This document shows, piece by piece, positions 26,272-35,682 of a stretch of DNA of 64,000 nucleotides (the stretch's first letter is position 1; each line of letters begins with the position of its first letter). Made by a program: the position numbers and the translations under genes. Below the pieces are notes generated by a model. That model saw only the letters and a program-made list of their open reading frames with translations. It made no database searches and was not told the origin of the DNA. This stretch comes from Hydrogenophaga sp. GTDB lineage: Bacteria > Pseudomonadota > Gammaproteobacteria > Burkholderiales > Burkholderiaceae_C. Location of the stretch: positions 1-64,000 of the forward strand of contig NZ_JAHVAB010000029.1 of NCBI RefSeq assembly GCF_019264445.1. The letters run 5' to 3'.

Positions 26272-27162
26272 ATGCTGCTGCAAACCCCCTCCCCGAAGCG
26301 CTCCAGCCTGCCCACGGGCCGGGTGAGCGCACCCGCTGGCGACGACGGCCCGCTCACCGAAGGTCGCGAGTTCGTCTGGTCCGACGCCGACTTCTCGCGC
26401 ATCAAGGCCCTCATCTACAAGAAGGCGGGCATCAGCCTGCACGACGGCAAGCACGCCATGGTCTACAGCCGCGTCTCGCGGCGCCTGCGCGAAACCGGCT
26501 ACGACAGCTTCAAGAGCTACCTCGACTGGCTCGAGCAGCACGACGGCGCCGAGTGGCAGGAATTCATCAACGCGCTGACCACCAACCTCACCGCGTTCTT
26601 TCGCGAGCAGCACCACTTCGGCATCCTGCACGACCTGCTGGCCACCAAACGCACGCAGGCCTGGCGCATCTGGTGCTCGGCCGCGTCCACCGGCGAAGAG
26701 CCGTACTCGATCGCCATGACGGCCACCGAAGCCCTCGGCACGTCGGGCTCGTTCCAGATCGTCAACAGCGACATCGACACCAAGGTGCTGGCCACCGCGC
26801 AGCGCGGCGTCTACAAGGCCGATGGCGTCAAGGGCCTGAGCCCGGAGCGCCTGCAGCGCTTCTTCATGCGCGGCAAGGGCAGCAACTCCGGCCTCATGCG
26901 CGTGAAGCCCGAGTTGCAGAAGCACATGGAGTTCCAGAGCGTCAACCTGATCGAGAACCTGCCGTTTCGCGAGCCGTTCGACGTCGTGTTCTGCCGCAAC
27001 GTGATGATCTATTTCGATGCCGGCACGCAGCGCGCGGTGCTCGAGCGCATCCACCGCGTGATGAAGCCCGGCGGCATGCTGTTTGTGGGCCACGCCGAGA
27101 ATTTCAGCGACGCCCGCAACCTCTTCGCCCTTCGCGGAAAGACCGTGTATGAGCGCATTTGA
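26272..27162 (+). CDS. cheR: Chemoreceptor methyltransferase CheR
   Basis: CheR methylates glutamates on the chemoreceptors using S-adenosylmethionine. The 296-residue product has an N-terminal helical domain (IKALIYKKAGISLHDGKHAM). The methyltransferase domain has TNLTAFFREQHHF, the SAM-binding CSAASTGEEPYSIAM and VVFCRNVMIYFD. AGGA precedes the ATG. It overlaps the following cheD by 14 bases. The mcp2 product carries a C-terminal pentapeptide of the type that tethers CheR. Confidence 0.96.
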   Translation: MLLQTPSPKRSSLPTGRVSAPAGDDGPLTEGREFVWSDADFSRIKALIYKKAGISLHDGKHAMVYSRVSRRLRETGYDSFKSYLDWLEQHDGAEWQEFINALTTNLTAFFREQHHFGILHDLLATKRTQAWRIWCSAASTGEEPYSIAMTATEALGTSGSFQIVNSDIDTKVLATAQRGVYKADGVKGLSPERLQRFFMRGKGSNSGLMRVKPELQKHMEFQSVNLIENLPFREPFDVVFCRNVMIYFDAGTQRAVLERIHRVMKPGGMLFVGHAENFSDARNLFALRGKTVYERI

Positions 27163-27805
27163 CGTTGCCCCTGCCCGGGCCCCGGTGCGCACCTCGCGCC
27201 TGGACGCCCTCAAGGCGCGCCCACCCAAGCCGGGCGAGGCCAGCTTTTTCTACCACGACCACCACTTCAAGCACGACGCCGTGAAGGTGCTGCCCGGCGA
27301 GTACTACGTGACCGCCGAAGACCTGATGGTGATGACCGTGCTGGGCTCGTGCATTGCGGCCTGCATCTGGGACCCGCGCGTGCGCGTGGGTGGCATGAAC
27401 CACTTCATGCTGCCCGATGGCGGCAGCGACACCAGCGGGCGCTACGGCTCCTACGCCATGGAATTGCTGATCAACGAAATGATCAAGCTCGGTGCGCGGC
27501 GCGAGCACATGCAGGCCAAGGTGTTTGGGGGCGGCCAGGTGATGCACACCTTCACCACCATGAACGTGGGCGAACGCAACACCGCCTTTGTGCTGGACTA
27601 CCTGCAGACCGAGCGCATTGCCGTCATTTCCAAGGACGTGCTCGACATCCATCCGCGCAAGGTCTGCTACTTCCCGGCCACCGGCAAGGCCATGGTCAAG
27701 CGCCTGGCGCATTCGCACCCCGAGACACTGGAGACGCAGGAACGCAAGAGCAGCGCCGTGGTGGCTGCGAAGGCCGTGGCAGGTGGCTCGGTCGATCTGT
27801 TCTGA
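27149..27805 (+). CDS. cheD: Chemoreceptor glutamine deamidase CheD
   Basis: CheD deamidates specific receptor glutamines and tunes adaptation. The 218-residue product contains the catalytic motif [11 protein letters not shown] (Cys) with the downstream His in [12 protein letters not shown] and the conserved KVFGGGQVM block. The ATG at 27149 overlaps the end of cheR. It ends VDLF, similar to the acidic end of the CheZ-like protein. cheB starts 14 bases after the stop. Confidence 0.95.
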   Translation: MSAFDVAPARAPVRTSRLDALKARPPKPGEASFFYHDHHFKHDAVKVLPGEYYVTAEDLMVMTVLGSCIAACIWDPRVRVGGMNHFMLPDGGSDTSGRYGSYAMELLINEMIKLGARREHMQAKVFGGGQVMHTFTTMNVGERNTAFVLDYLQTERIAVISKDVLDIHPRKVCYFPATGKAMVKRLAHSHPETLETQERKSSAVVAAKAVAGGSVDLF

Positions 27806-27818
27806 GGGAGACAACAAC

Positions 27819-28910
27819 ATGGCAAAAATCAAAGTGGTGGTGGTGGACGACTCGGCGCTCGTGCGCAGCCTGCTCACCGAAATCATCAACCGCCAGCACG
27901 ACATGGTCTGCATCGGCGCGGCCAGCGACCCGCTGGTGGCGCGCGAGATGATCCGCGAGCTCAACCCGGACGTGATCACGCTGGACGTGGAAATGCCGCG
28001 CATGGACGGCCTGGAATTCCTGTCGCGCCTGATGCGCCTGCGCCCGATGCCGGTGGTGATGGTCTCCACCCTCACCGAGCAGGGTGCCGAGATCACGCTG
28101 CGCGCACTCGAAATGGGCGCGGTCGACTTCGTCGCCAAGCCGCGCATTGGCGTGAGCAGTGGCCTGAACGAGCTCGCGGGCGACATCGTCGACAAGATCC
28201 GCGTGGCCGCCGCCGCGCACGTGAAGCGCCTGCCCGGCGGCCCCGCCCCCAGCGCGGCGCCTGTGGCCAGCGGCGCACCCGCTGCACCGCGCGCGCCGCT
28301 GCCGCGCGTGTCCACCGAAAAGATCATCTGCATCGGCTCCTCCACCGGCGGCACCGAGGCGATACGCGAAGTGCTGGTGCCCATGCCCGCTGACGCGCCC
28401 GCCATCGTGATCACCCAGCACATGCCGCCGGGCTTCACCACCAGCTTTGCCAACCGCCTGGATTCGCTCTGCCGCATCCGGGTGGCCGAGGCGCGCGATG
28501 GCGAGCGCATCCTGCCCGGCCACGCCTACATTGCGCCCGGCGGTCGCCAGTTCCGCATCGACCGCAGCGGCTCGAACTACGTGGCGGTGGTGGAAGACAC
28601 CGAGCCCGTCAACCGCCACCGCCCGTCGGTCGAGGTGCTGTTCAAGTCGGCCGCTCGCATACTGGGTCCCAATGCTTTGGGCATCATGCTCACCGGCATG
28701 GGTGCCGATGGCGCCCAGGCCATGCGCGAGATGAAAGACGCCGGCAGCTACAACTACGTCCAGGACGAAGCCAGCTGCGTGGTGTTCGGCATGCCGCGCA
28801 TGGCCATTCAACACGGGGCTGCCCACGAGGTGCTGCCCCTGAACCAAATTGCGCCGGCGGTGTTGGCCCGCCTCGCCAATGCCCCCGCCGGTGTGAGACA
28901 CCGGATATGA
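27819..28910 (+). CDS. cheB: Chemotaxis protein-glutamate methylesterase CheB
   Basis: CheB removes methyl groups from receptors when phosphorylated by CheA. The 363 residues comprise a receiver domain (Asp56 in [13 protein letters not shown]), an Ala/Pro linker, and a C-terminal esterase with the Ser-His-Asp triad in [22 protein letters not shown] and [17 protein letters not shown] precedes the ATG. It ends the cheY-A-R-D-B run. Confidence 0.97.
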   Translation: MAKIKVVVVDDSALVRSLLTEIINRQHDMVCIGAASDPLVAREMIRELNPDVITLDVEMPRMDGLEFLSRLMRLRPMPVVMVSTLTEQGAEITLRALEMGAVDFVAKPRIGVSSGLNELAGDIVDKIRVAAAAHVKRLPGGPAPSAAPVASGAPAAPRAPLPRVSTEKIICIGSSTGGTEAIREVLVPMPADAPAIVITQHMPPGFTTSFANRLDSLCRIRVAEARDGERILPGHAYIAPGGRQFRIDRSGSNYVAVVEDTEPVNRHRPSVEVLFKSAARILGPNALGIMLTGMGADGAQAMREMKDAGSYNYVQDEASCVVFGMPRMAIQHGAAHEVLPLNQIAPAVLARLANAPAGVRHRI

Positions 28911-28938
28911 CGCCAACGGTCATCGCTTCGGAGTTTTC

Positions 28939-29463
28939 ATGTCTTTCTCCCTGATCTCCCGCCGCGCGCTCCTGCTGGGCGCGGGCCTGGCACTGTCTGC
29001 GCTGTCCCTGTCCGCTGCGGCAGACGGCCTGTCCGCCCCCAAGGGTCGCGTCATCCTCACCGTTTCGGGCCAGCTGGGCGCGACCAACCGGGCCAGCGAA
29101 GCCGTGTTCGACATGGCCATGCTCGAAGCCTTGCCACAGCACAGCTTCACCACGCGCACCCCCTGGTACGACCGCCCCGTGAAGTTCACCGGCCCGCTGC
29201 TCTCCGACCTGCTGGCCGCCGTCAAGGCGAAGGGCAAGACCATCAACGCCACGGCCATCAACGACTACACCATCCGCATTCCGTTCGACGACGCCCAGGA
29301 ACACGGTGTGATCGTCGCGCGCCTGCTCGACGACCAGCCCATGGCGGTGCGCGACAAGGGGCCGCTGTTCGTGGTCTATCCCTTTGACAGCAAGGCCGCG
29401 CTGCGCTCCTCGGTCTACTACGAACGCTCGATCTGGCAACTCAAGCGCATGAGCATCGAATGA
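28939..29463 (+). CDS. Periplasmic molybdopterin-oxidoreductase-fold protein, no cysteine
   Basis: A 174-residue exported protein. The N-terminus [18 protein letters not shown] is signal-like with a possible twin-arginine motif, with cleavage near AAADG. The mature part resembles the small SUOX-like molybdopterin-binding fold ([23 protein letters not shown] and LFVVYPFDS). There is no Cys anywhere, so the usual molybdenum ligand is missing and enzymatic activity is doubtful. Its stop overlaps the start of a membrane hybrid kinase (ATGA), so it is more likely a periplasmic sensor partner of that kinase. Fold assignment is by recognition, not by search. Confidence 0.7.
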   Translation: MSFSLISRRALLLGAGLALSALSLSAAADGLSAPKGRVILTVSGQLGATNRASEAVFDMAMLEALPQHSFTTRTPWYDRPVKFTGPLLSDLLAAVKAKGKTINATAINDYTIRIPFDDAQEHGVIVARLLDDQPMAVRDKGPLFVVYPFDSKAALRSSVYYERSIWQLKRMSIE

Positions 29464-31718
29464 ACAAAAAACCCTCCGGCTTCGCCGCCTGGCGTCCCAG
29501 ACACTGGACGCTGGCGATCACCGTCCTGCTGCTCGTCACGCTCACTCCGCTGGGCTGGCTGCAGTGGCGGCAGTGGCAGATGCTGCAGGACACCGATGCA
29601 CGGCAGGTGGACTCCATCATGTGGCAGGCCTACCAGCTCGAGCGCGAGCTGGGCCACCTCGAACAGGTGGTGCTGGAAGCGGACAAGCCCAACTCACGCA
29701 TGGCCCCCGAAGACCTGCAGGAGCGGTATGAAATTTTTCTCAGCCGCATCAACCTGCTGCGGGACATTCCACGCCGCGACCTGCTCGAAGCCTGGGGCGG
29801 TTTTGACGCCACGCTGCGGCAGATTGACGAATTCAAGAACCTGACCGACCCGATGTTCCGCGACCCGAGCCGGCTGATGGCCGACCGCGCCGCGCTGGCC
29901 AGCGTGCACGCCGCGGCAGATGCCATCGCGCCGGCCTTGAGCGAACTCACCCGCGAGGCCAACCGCGCGGTGGCGCGCTTCGTGGACGAGCGCAACAACC
30001 AGCTGCGCCGCCAGGGGATGTTGCTGATCGCGCTGGCGACGATCCAGGTCATCGCCATGCTGCTGTTCGTCACGCTCCTGGTGCGCCAGATCCGCCAGCA
30101 ATGGCGCCAGTACGCCAACCTGCAGACCCTGAGCAAGGAGCTCGCGCGCGCACGCGACCAGGCCGAAGCCGCCAACCAGGCCAAGAGCGTCTTCCTGGCG
30201 AACATGAGCCATGAAATCCGCACGCCATTCCAGGGCATGCTGGGCATGCTCAAGCTGCTGGAAGACACGCGCCTGAGCAGCGAACAGCGCGACTACATCC
30301 AGACTGCCAGCGACTCGGCCCAGCACCTGCTGGGTGTGGTCAACGACATCCTGGACGTCTCCACCATCGAGTCCGGCACGCTCACGCCCGGGCCGGTCAA
30401 CCTGGCGGCCATGGCGCACGAGGTGACCAACGTGCTCGAACCCCTGGCCAGCGACAAGGGCGTGAAGATGAGCTGCCTGTGCGAAGACGGCCTGCCGGCC
30501 TGGGTGCTGGCCGACCCGACGCGCGTGCGCCAGATTCTGTACAACCTCGTGAGCAACGCCATGAAGTTCACGCAGCAAGGCAGCATCGAGGTGATCCTGG
30601 AGCCCGACCGCGCGCGCAAGGACGGCATCCGCATGACGGTGCAGGACAGCGGCATCGGCATGGACGCGGCCACCGTCGCCAACCTGTTCACCCGCTTCTA
30701 CCAGGCCGACAACACGCTGCGCCGGCGCATTGGCGGCTCGGGCCTCGGGCTGGAGATTTCGCGCACCCTCGCCCGCATGATGGACGGCGACATCACCGTC
30801 TCGAGCACGCCGGGCAAGGGTTCCATTTTTGTGGTGACGCTGCGCCTGCCGCCCACCACCGCGCCCGCGGTCGACGCCATCCTGCAGCTGGACGACGAGG
30901 CCTGGGAGCGCCGGCGCACGCCCACGCGCCGGCTGCGCCTGCTGGTGGCCGAAGATCACCCGGTCAACCTCAAGTACCTCAACCTGTTGATCAACCGCAT
31001 GGGCCACGAGGCCGTGTTCTGCGAGAACGGTTTTGAAGCCCTGCAGATGCTCAACCGCGAGACCTTTGACGCGGTGCTGCTGGACTACCACATGCCCGTG
31101 CTGGACGGCATCGCCACGGCCGCCGAGATCCGCCTGCTGCCCTCGCCCGCCGGGCAGGTGCCGATCATCATGGTGACGGCCGATGTGGTGAACGACACCA
31201 AGGAAAAAGCCCTGGCCGCCGGTGTCACGCAATTCGCGCCCAAGCCCATGCAGGAAGCCGACCTGCGCCGCGCGCTGCGGCGCTGCGGTCTGCTCGAAGG
31301 CAGCGCCGACACCTTGCCCGCGCCGCTGGAAATGCCCGCGCGCCCCACGCGCAACGTGCAGCAGCTCGTCGATGCCCAGGTGCACGCCGAGCTCATGGAA
31401 ATGATGCCGCGCGAGATGTTCGAGCAGCTGCTGGACATGCTTTTCAAGGGCCCGGAGGGCACCGCGCTGGTGCTGCAACAAGCCCTGGTCGATGAAGACC
31501 TGGAGGCCATCGTCTACCAGGCGCACCGCCTGAAGGGTTCGTGCATGTTGATGGGTTTGCGTGCGCTGGTGGCGGTGGCCGCGGACATCGAGAAATCGGG
31601 TCAGGCCGGCGACATGCGCACGCTGCGCGACTTGCGCGAAACGCTCAACGTGGACATTCGCGACACCATGGCGGTCTTGCCCGGCCTGCTGCGCAACGCG
31701 GCGCCAGCCGCTGCCTGA
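29460..31718 (+). CDS. Membrane hybrid histidine kinase with receiver and Hpt domains
   Basis: A 752-residue BarA/ArcB-like phosphorelay protein. Membrane helices flank a helical periplasmic domain (about residues 16-34 and 183-206). HisKA has the phospho-His at 251 ([15 protein letters not shown]). HATPase has VQDSGIGMD and [11 protein letters not shown]. The receiver has Asp542 in [12 protein letters not shown]. The C-terminal Hpt has His689 in [14 protein letters not shown]. No output domain is present, so a separate regulator must receive the phosphate. It is coupled by a four-base overlap to the preceding periplasmic protein, which is probably its input. Confidence 0.93.
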   Translation: MNKKPSGFAAWRPRHWTLAITVLLLVTLTPLGWLQWRQWQMLQDTDARQVDSIMWQAYQLERELGHLEQVVLEADKPNSRMAPEDLQERYEIFLSRINLLRDIPRRDLLEAWGGFDATLRQIDEFKNLTDPMFRDPSRLMADRAALASVHAAADAIAPALSELTREANRAVARFVDERNNQLRRQGMLLIALATIQVIAMLLFVTLLVRQIRQQWRQYANLQTLSKELARARDQAEAANQAKSVFLANMSHEIRTPFQGMLGMLKLLEDTRLSSEQRDYIQTASDSAQHLLGVVNDILDVSTIESGTLTPGPVNLAAMAHEVTNVLEPLASDKGVKMSCLCEDGLPAWVLADPTRVRQILYNLVSNAMKFTQQGSIEVILEPDRARKDGIRMTVQDSGIGMDAATVANLFTRFYQADNTLRRRIGGSGLGLEISRTLARMMDGDITVSSTPGKGSIFVVTLRLPPTTAPAVDAILQLDDEAWERRRTPTRRLRLLVAEDHPVNLKYLNLLINRMGHEAVFCENGFEALQMLNRETFDAVLLDYHMPVLDGIATAAEIRLLPSPAGQVPIIMVTADVVNDTKEKALAAGVTQFAPKPMQEADLRRALRRCGLLEGSADTLPAPLEMPARPTRNVQQLVDAQVHAELMEMMPREMFEQLLDMLFKGPEGTALVLQQALVDEDLEAIVYQAHRLKGSCMLMGLRALVAVAADIEKSGQAGDMRTLRDLRETLNVDIRDTMAVLPGLLRNAAPAAA

Positions 31719-31751
31719 ACGAGGACGGCGGCGCGCCGCCCAGGCGGGCGA

Positions 31752-32474
31752 TCAGACGCGTTCGCTGATCAGGCTGCCGGCTTCCAGGGGTGCCAGGCTG
31801 CTGTTGCCATGTTCGTCGTAGGCCACCACCTGTTCGGCGGCCATCGGTTCGGCCATGGCCACGGCATCGGACTGGACGGCCTCGGCACCCCCACCAACTT
31901 GCGACTGGCCGGGAAGATCTGGCAGCGGCAACGGCTGTGGTGCGCTGCGCGAGGCCCGCTCGGGCACCGGCAGTTTGCGCGGGATCAGGGAAGCGGCCAC
32001 GGCCGACAGATCGGGGGCGGTGTCGCTCTGCGTGCCGGGCAGCTCGCTGCCTTTGGGCGGCTCGATGCCCAGCGCATTGCCCACCACGGCCGCGCTGGCT
32101 TCCCACATGCGCGAGAGCACGCTCTGCAAGTGCTCCACCGCCTGTTTGTCCTTCGCCCTGGCCTGCTCGGCGGCCTGCGCCGCCTCCTGCTTGAGCTTGC
32201 GCTGCGCGACCGGATCTTGCGGCGCGGGCGCGCCGGCCGCTTCAGCGGGCAGGGAAGGCGCTCCGTCGGCCGCCGCGCGCTGCGACGAGCCTGCCGCCGC
32301 ATCGGGGGTGTGCGGCTGCGCGGCCCGGCCGTCGCGGCCAAAGCCCATCTGGGTCTTGGCGTCGTTGCCACCCGCCTGGACGGGCTGCACGGCAGACACC
32401 GGTGACACCGGCGCGACCGCAGTCGACACCGGGGTCGGCCAGGACACGGGCGTGGTGCTTGAGATGTTCAGCAT
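31752..32474 (-). CDS. Unrecognised 240-residue protein with a FliA promoter
   Basis: I do not recognise a family. No signal peptide or membrane span is visible. Residues 1-60 and 75-110 are low-complexity Pro/Ala/Val/Ser-rich. A Lys/Gln/Ala-rich helical stretch (RKLKQEAAQAAEQARAKDKQ, about residues 91-110) could form a coiled coil. The C-terminal half has a Pro/Leu-rich part and ends DEHGNSSLAPLEAGSLISERV. A FliA-type promoter (32531-32557) and an eight-base-pair 5' UTR hairpin precede it, with AAGGGGA before the ATG. This places it in the late flagellar or chemotaxis regulon. Candidate roles are a motility accessory or export-related protein; none is proven. Confidence 0.7.
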   Translation of the reverse strand: MLNISSTTPVSWPTPVSTAVAPVSPVSAVQPVQAGGNDAKTQMGFGRDGRAAQPHTPDAAAGSSQRAAADGAPSLPAEAAGAPAPQDPVAQRKLKQEAAQAAEQARAKDKQAVEHLQSVLSRMWEASAAVVGNALGIEPPKGSELPGTQSDTAPDLSAVAASLIPRKLPVPERASRSAPQPLPLPDLPGQSQVGGGAEAVQSDAVAMAEPMAAEQVVAYDEHGNSSLAPLEAGSLISERV

Positions 32475-32494
32475 GGGCTTCCCCTTAAGGCAGC

Positions 32495-32518
32495 CACCGG
32501 GCAGAAACAGGCCCGGTG
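32495..32518 (-). promoter_or_regulatory. 5' UTR hairpin of the unknown motility-linked gene
   Basis: CACCGGGC and GCCCGGTG form a perfect eight-base-pair stem with an eight-base loop. If the FliA promoter upstream is used, transcription would start near 32524, so this hairpin sits at the very 5' end of the mRNA, with the ribosome site just after it. A 5' stem is consistent with message stabilisation or translational control. Confidence 0.5.
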
Positions 32519-32530
32519 TTCTTGTTCGGG

Positions 32531-32557
32531 TTTTCGGCGCCCTGCTGGAGAACTTGA
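32531..32557 (-). promoter_or_regulatory. FliA (sigma-28) promoter for the unknown 240-residue gene
   Basis: Read on the minus strand: TCAAGTTC, 11 bases, GCCGAAAA. This matches consensus at 6 of 8 and 7 of 8 positions with exact spacing. The -35 is nearly identical to that of mcp2 (TCAAGTTT). It lies 57 bases before the start codon and after the cupin gene end. Confidence 0.7.
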
Positions 32558-32601
32558 GCGCTATTTTTCAACCCCCGCCGCGCGCGGGCAGGCGGTCGGC
32601 T

Positions 32602-33120
32602 TCAGACCCCGCCGGTGGGGTGGGTGGGGTCGACCCAGAGCACCTGCTCGGGCTTCTCGACCGGCTCGATGTCCAGGTTCACGGCCACCGCCTGGCCGTC
32701 GCTGCGGCACAGCACGCACTCCAGCACCTCGGTCGGGCTGGCGTTGATTTCCTGGTGGGGCACGAAAGGCGGCACATAAATGAAGTCGCCCGGGCCGGCC
32801 TCGGCGGTGAACTCCAGGTGTTCGCCCCAGCGCATGCGCGCGCGGCCTTTCACCACATAGATCACGCTCTCCAGCGGGCCATGGTGGTGGGCTCCCGTCT
32901 TGGCGTTGGCGTGGATGGTCACGGTCCCGGCCCAGAGCTTTTGTGCACCCACGCGCGCGAAGTTGATGGCGGCCTTGCGGTCCATGCCGGGGGTGGATGG
33001 CACGTTGCCATCGAGCTGGTTGCCGGGGACCACGCGCACGCCGTCGTGCTTCCAGGCGGGCGCAGGCCCGTGCCCTTCGTGGTGGTGGTCGTCGTCGTGA
33101 TGCGGGTGGTCGTGGGCCAT
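32602..33120 (-). CDS. Cupin-domain protein with His-rich N-terminus
   Basis: A 172-residue single-domain cupin. Metal-ligand motifs are visible as GAHHHGPLESVIYVV (first motif) and PGDFIYVPPFVPHQE (second motif). The N-terminus MAHDHPHHDDDHHHEGHG is unusually rich in His and Asp and may bind metal. The substrate is unknown. Its gene sits between two FliA promoters that point away from it on either side (32531-32557 leftward, 33220-33246 rightward); it has no FliA-type site of its own that I can see. Confidence 0.85.
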   Translation of the reverse strand: MAHDHPHHDDDHHHEGHGPAPAWKHDGVRVVPGNQLDGNVPSTPGMDRKAAINFARVGAQKLWAGTVTIHANAKTGAHHHGPLESVIYVVKGRARMRWGEHLEFTAEAGPGDFIYVPPFVPHQEINASPTEVLECVLCRSDGQAVAVNLDIEPVEKPEQVLWVDPTHPTGGV

Positions 33121-33219
33121 GTGGTCGGTCTCCTGGGTCGTGGTGGGCGGCGCCAGTGGCCGCCCGCAGCGCGTGCGTGCATTCGTGCACGTTCGTCACA
33201 CCTATTCTCACGCCGTCGT

Positions 33220-33246
33220 TCAAGTTTGAACTGGAGCGGGCGATGA
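33220..33246 (+). promoter_or_regulatory. FliA (sigma-28) promoter for mcp2-cheW
   Basis: TCAAGTTT, 11 bases, GGCGATGA. The -35 matches consensus at 7 of 8 positions and the -10 at 6 of 8, at exact spacing. It lies 69 bases upstream of the mcp2 ATG. Confidence 0.75.
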
Positions 33247-33315
33247 CAGGATCACGAAAACCCTCGTTCGCCCATAAAACATGGGCTCCCTGCGTCTCGT
33301 CGACCCCACAGGATC

Positions 33316-35064
33316 ATGCTCAAAAACATCAAGATCTCCACACGCCTGGCAGGCACCCTGGCGTTGTTGCTCGCAACGATGGTCGCCACCGTGGCCATCG
33401 CGCTCCTCCAGATGGGCTCCATGCGGGCCGACACCCAGACCATCACCGACAACTGGCTGCCCAGCGTCGAACTCGTCAACCAGATGAACACGCAGAGCTC
33501 GGACTTTCGCGCCGAGGAGTTTCACCACGTGGTCGCGACCGACGCCCAGTCCATGGATCGCATCGAAAAATCAATGGCCTCTTCCCTGGCGGCGTTTGAC
33601 AAGGAACACAAAGGCTATGTGGCGCTCATCAGCAGCGACGAAGAACAGCGCCTGCACGATGCCTTCCAGAGCGAGTGGAAGAAATACCTCGAGGTGCACG
33701 ATCGCATGCTCGCCCTGTCTCGCGCCAACGAGAACGAAAAGGCCCGGGCGCTGCTGGAGGGCGAGTCGCAGACCGCCTTCGACAACGCCAGCGCGGGCCT
33801 TGTGAAGCTGGTGCAGCTGAACAGCCAGGGTGCCCACGACGCCGCCACAAGCGCGGAGCAGTCGTACCTGCACGCGCGCAACACCCTGGCCGTTGCGCTG
33901 GTGGTGGCGGTGGCCGTGGCGGTCGCCGCGGGCATGTGGCTCATGCGCTCGATCACGGCACCGTTGAACCAGGCCCTCGCGGTGGCCGAGCGGGTGGCCC
34001 AGGGCGACCTCACCAGCAGCATCGCCATCCATTCCAGCGACGAAATCGGCCAGGTGCTGCAGGCCCTGCAGCGCATGCAGGACTCGCTCGTCAAGGTCGT
34101 CTCCACCGTTCGCATGGGCTCCGAGTCCGTGTCGACCGCCAGCGTGCAGATCTCCGAAGGCAACCACGACCTGAGCGCTCGCACCGAAAGCCAGGCCAGC
34201 GCGCTGGAGCAGACGGCGGCCTCCATGGAAGAGCTGTCGTCCACCGTGCGCCAGAACGCCGACAACGCGGCGCAGGCCAACCAGCTGGCGCAAAGCGCCT
34301 CCAGCGTGGCGGTCGAGGGCGGCCAGGTGGTGAGCCAGGTGGTGGACACCATGCGTGGCATCAATGAGAGCTCGCGCAAGATCGCCGACATCATCAACGT
34401 CATCGACGGCATTGCCTTTCAGACCAACATCCTCGCGCTCAATGCAGCGGTGGAAGCGGCCCGGGCCGGCGAGCAGGGCCGAGGCTTCGCCGTGGTGGCC
34501 GGTGAGGTGCGCAACCTCGCCCAGCGCAGCGCGCAGGCGGCCAAGGAAATCAAGCAGCTGATCAACGACAGCGTGGACCGCGTGGAGATCGGCAATGCAC
34601 TGGTGGACAAGGCCGGTGCCACGATGCACCAGCTGGTGGACAGCGTGCGGCGCGTGACCGACATCATGGGCGAGATCAGCGCAGCCAGCAAAGAGCAGAG
34701 CGATGGCGTGAGCCAGATCGGCGAAGCCGTCACCCAGATGGACCAGGTGACCCAGCAGAACGCCGCGCTGGTGGAAGAAATGTCGGCCGCCGCCAGCAGC
34801 CTGAAAACGCAGGCCTCCGATCTGGTGCAGACGGTGTCCGTGTTCCGGATCTCGGGCCACACGCAGCAGGCCACACCCCGCACCTACAGCCCACCCGCTG
34901 CGCCCCCCGCGCGCACGGTGGCGGCCAAGCCCGTCACACCGCCGGCGCCCGGCACCGCACCCAGGAAAGCTGCGCCGCAGGCCGCTTCCAGGCCTGCCAA
35001 GCCCGCGCCAGCGCGCACCGAAGTGGCCATCGCCGGTGGCAGCGACGACTGGGAATCCTTTTGA
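33316..35064 (+). CDS. Methyl-accepting chemotaxis protein 2
   Basis: A 582-residue chemoreceptor. First membrane helix at about residues 10-32, a four-helix periplasmic domain of the 4HB_MCP type, and a second helix at about 192-212 ([20 protein letters not shown]). HAMP follows, then the signalling domain with [20 protein letters not shown]. An Ala/Pro-rich linker leads to the C-terminus DDWESF. This matches the x-W-x-x-F pentapeptide that binds CheR and CheB in high-abundance receptors. The ligand is unknown. cheW follows after 14 bases. Confidence 0.95.
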   Translation: MLKNIKISTRLAGTLALLLATMVATVAIALLQMGSMRADTQTITDNWLPSVELVNQMNTQSSDFRAEEFHHVVATDAQSMDRIEKSMASSLAAFDKEHKGYVALISSDEEQRLHDAFQSEWKKYLEVHDRMLALSRANENEKARALLEGESQTAFDNASAGLVKLVQLNSQGAHDAATSAEQSYLHARNTLAVALVVAVAVAVAAGMWLMRSITAPLNQALAVAERVAQGDLTSSIAIHSSDEIGQVLQALQRMQDSLVKVVSTVRMGSESVSTASVQISEGNHDLSARTESQASALEQTAASMEELSSTVRQNADNAAQANQLAQSASSVAVEGGQVVSQVVDTMRGINESSRKIADIINVIDGIAFQTNILALNAAVEAARAGEQGRGFAVVAGEVRNLAQRSAQAAKEIKQLINDSVDRVEIGNALVDKAGATMHQLVDSVRRVTDIMGEISAASKEQSDGVSQIGEAVTQMDQVTQQNAALVEEMSAAASSLKTQASDLVQTVSVFRISGHTQQATPRTYSPPAAPPARTVAAKPVTPPAPGTAPRKAAPQAASRPAKPAPARTEVAIAGGSDDWESF

Positions 35065-35078
35065 CCCCGGAGCACACC

Positions 35079-35603
35079 ATGCGACACGACCACACGCGCA
35101 GCACCCGCAGCGGCTCACACACCGCCGAATTCCTCAGCTTTCGCCTGGGCAGCGAGGCCTATGGCATCGACATCCTGAAGGTGCAGGAGATCCGCGGTTA
35201 TGAACAGCCCACGCGCCTGGCCAACGCGCCCGACTACCTGCGCGGCGTGCTCAACCTGCGCGGCGTGATCGTGCCCGTGATCGACCTGCGCGTGAAGTTC
35301 GGCATGACCGATGTGCCCTTCAACACCCACACCGTGACCATCGTGCTGACGGTGCTGGGGCGCGTGGTGGGCGTGGTGGTGGATTCGGTGTCCGACGTGA
35401 TCGAGCTCGACCCGGGCCAGATCCGTCCCGCGCCCGAATTCACCGATGCGGCGTGCGTCGAACACGTGGTCGGCATGGCCAGCCCCGATGCCAGCCACCC
35501 CGAGCAGATGATCATCCTGATGGACATCGAAAAGCTCATGGGCAGCGCCGACATGGGCTTGCTGGAGCAGACACCCGCCGCCGAGCTGGCCGAAGCGGCC
35601 TGA
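35079..35603 (+). CDS. cheW: Chemotaxis coupling protein CheW
   Basis: CheW links receptors to CheA. The 174-residue product has the typical two-barrel pattern: EFLSFRLGSEAYGIDILKVQ, EIRGYEQPTRLANAPDYLRG and VLNLRGVIVPVIDLR. The ATG at 35079 with GGAG upstream was chosen over a TTG at 35061. It forms a two-gene unit with mcp2 and is the only cheW in the window, so it probably also serves the CheA encoded 9 kb away. Confidence 0.95.
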   Translation: MRHDHTRSTRSGSHTAEFLSFRLGSEAYGIDILKVQEIRGYEQPTRLANAPDYLRGVLNLRGVIVPVIDLRVKFGMTDVPFNTHTVTIVLTVLGRVVGVVVDSVSDVIELDPGQIRPAPEFTDAACVEHVVGMASPDASHPEQMIILMDIEKLMGSADMGLLEQTPAAELAEAA

Positions 35604-35649
35604 GCGGCCTTGCCGCCCCGCCAGGGCGTGCCCCGGATTCTGCCCATGT

Positions 35650-35673
35650 CTCCCGGCCAGCGAAGGCCGGGAG
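35650..35673. terminator. Hairpin between convergent cheW and the hydrolase gene
   Basis: CTCCCGGCC-agcgaa-GGCCGGGAG is a perfect nine-base-pair stem. It lies between the 3' ends of two convergent units. No T-run follows on either side, so it is a candidate bidirectional terminator or 3' end protector. Confidence 0.5.
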
Positions 35674-35682
35674 CGCCACCCA

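Noticed and set aside
32495-32518. Hairpin as a terminator of the cupin gene
   Set aside because: On the minus strand no T-run follows it, and it lies downstream of a FliA promoter facing the 240-residue gene, so a 5' UTR role fits better.
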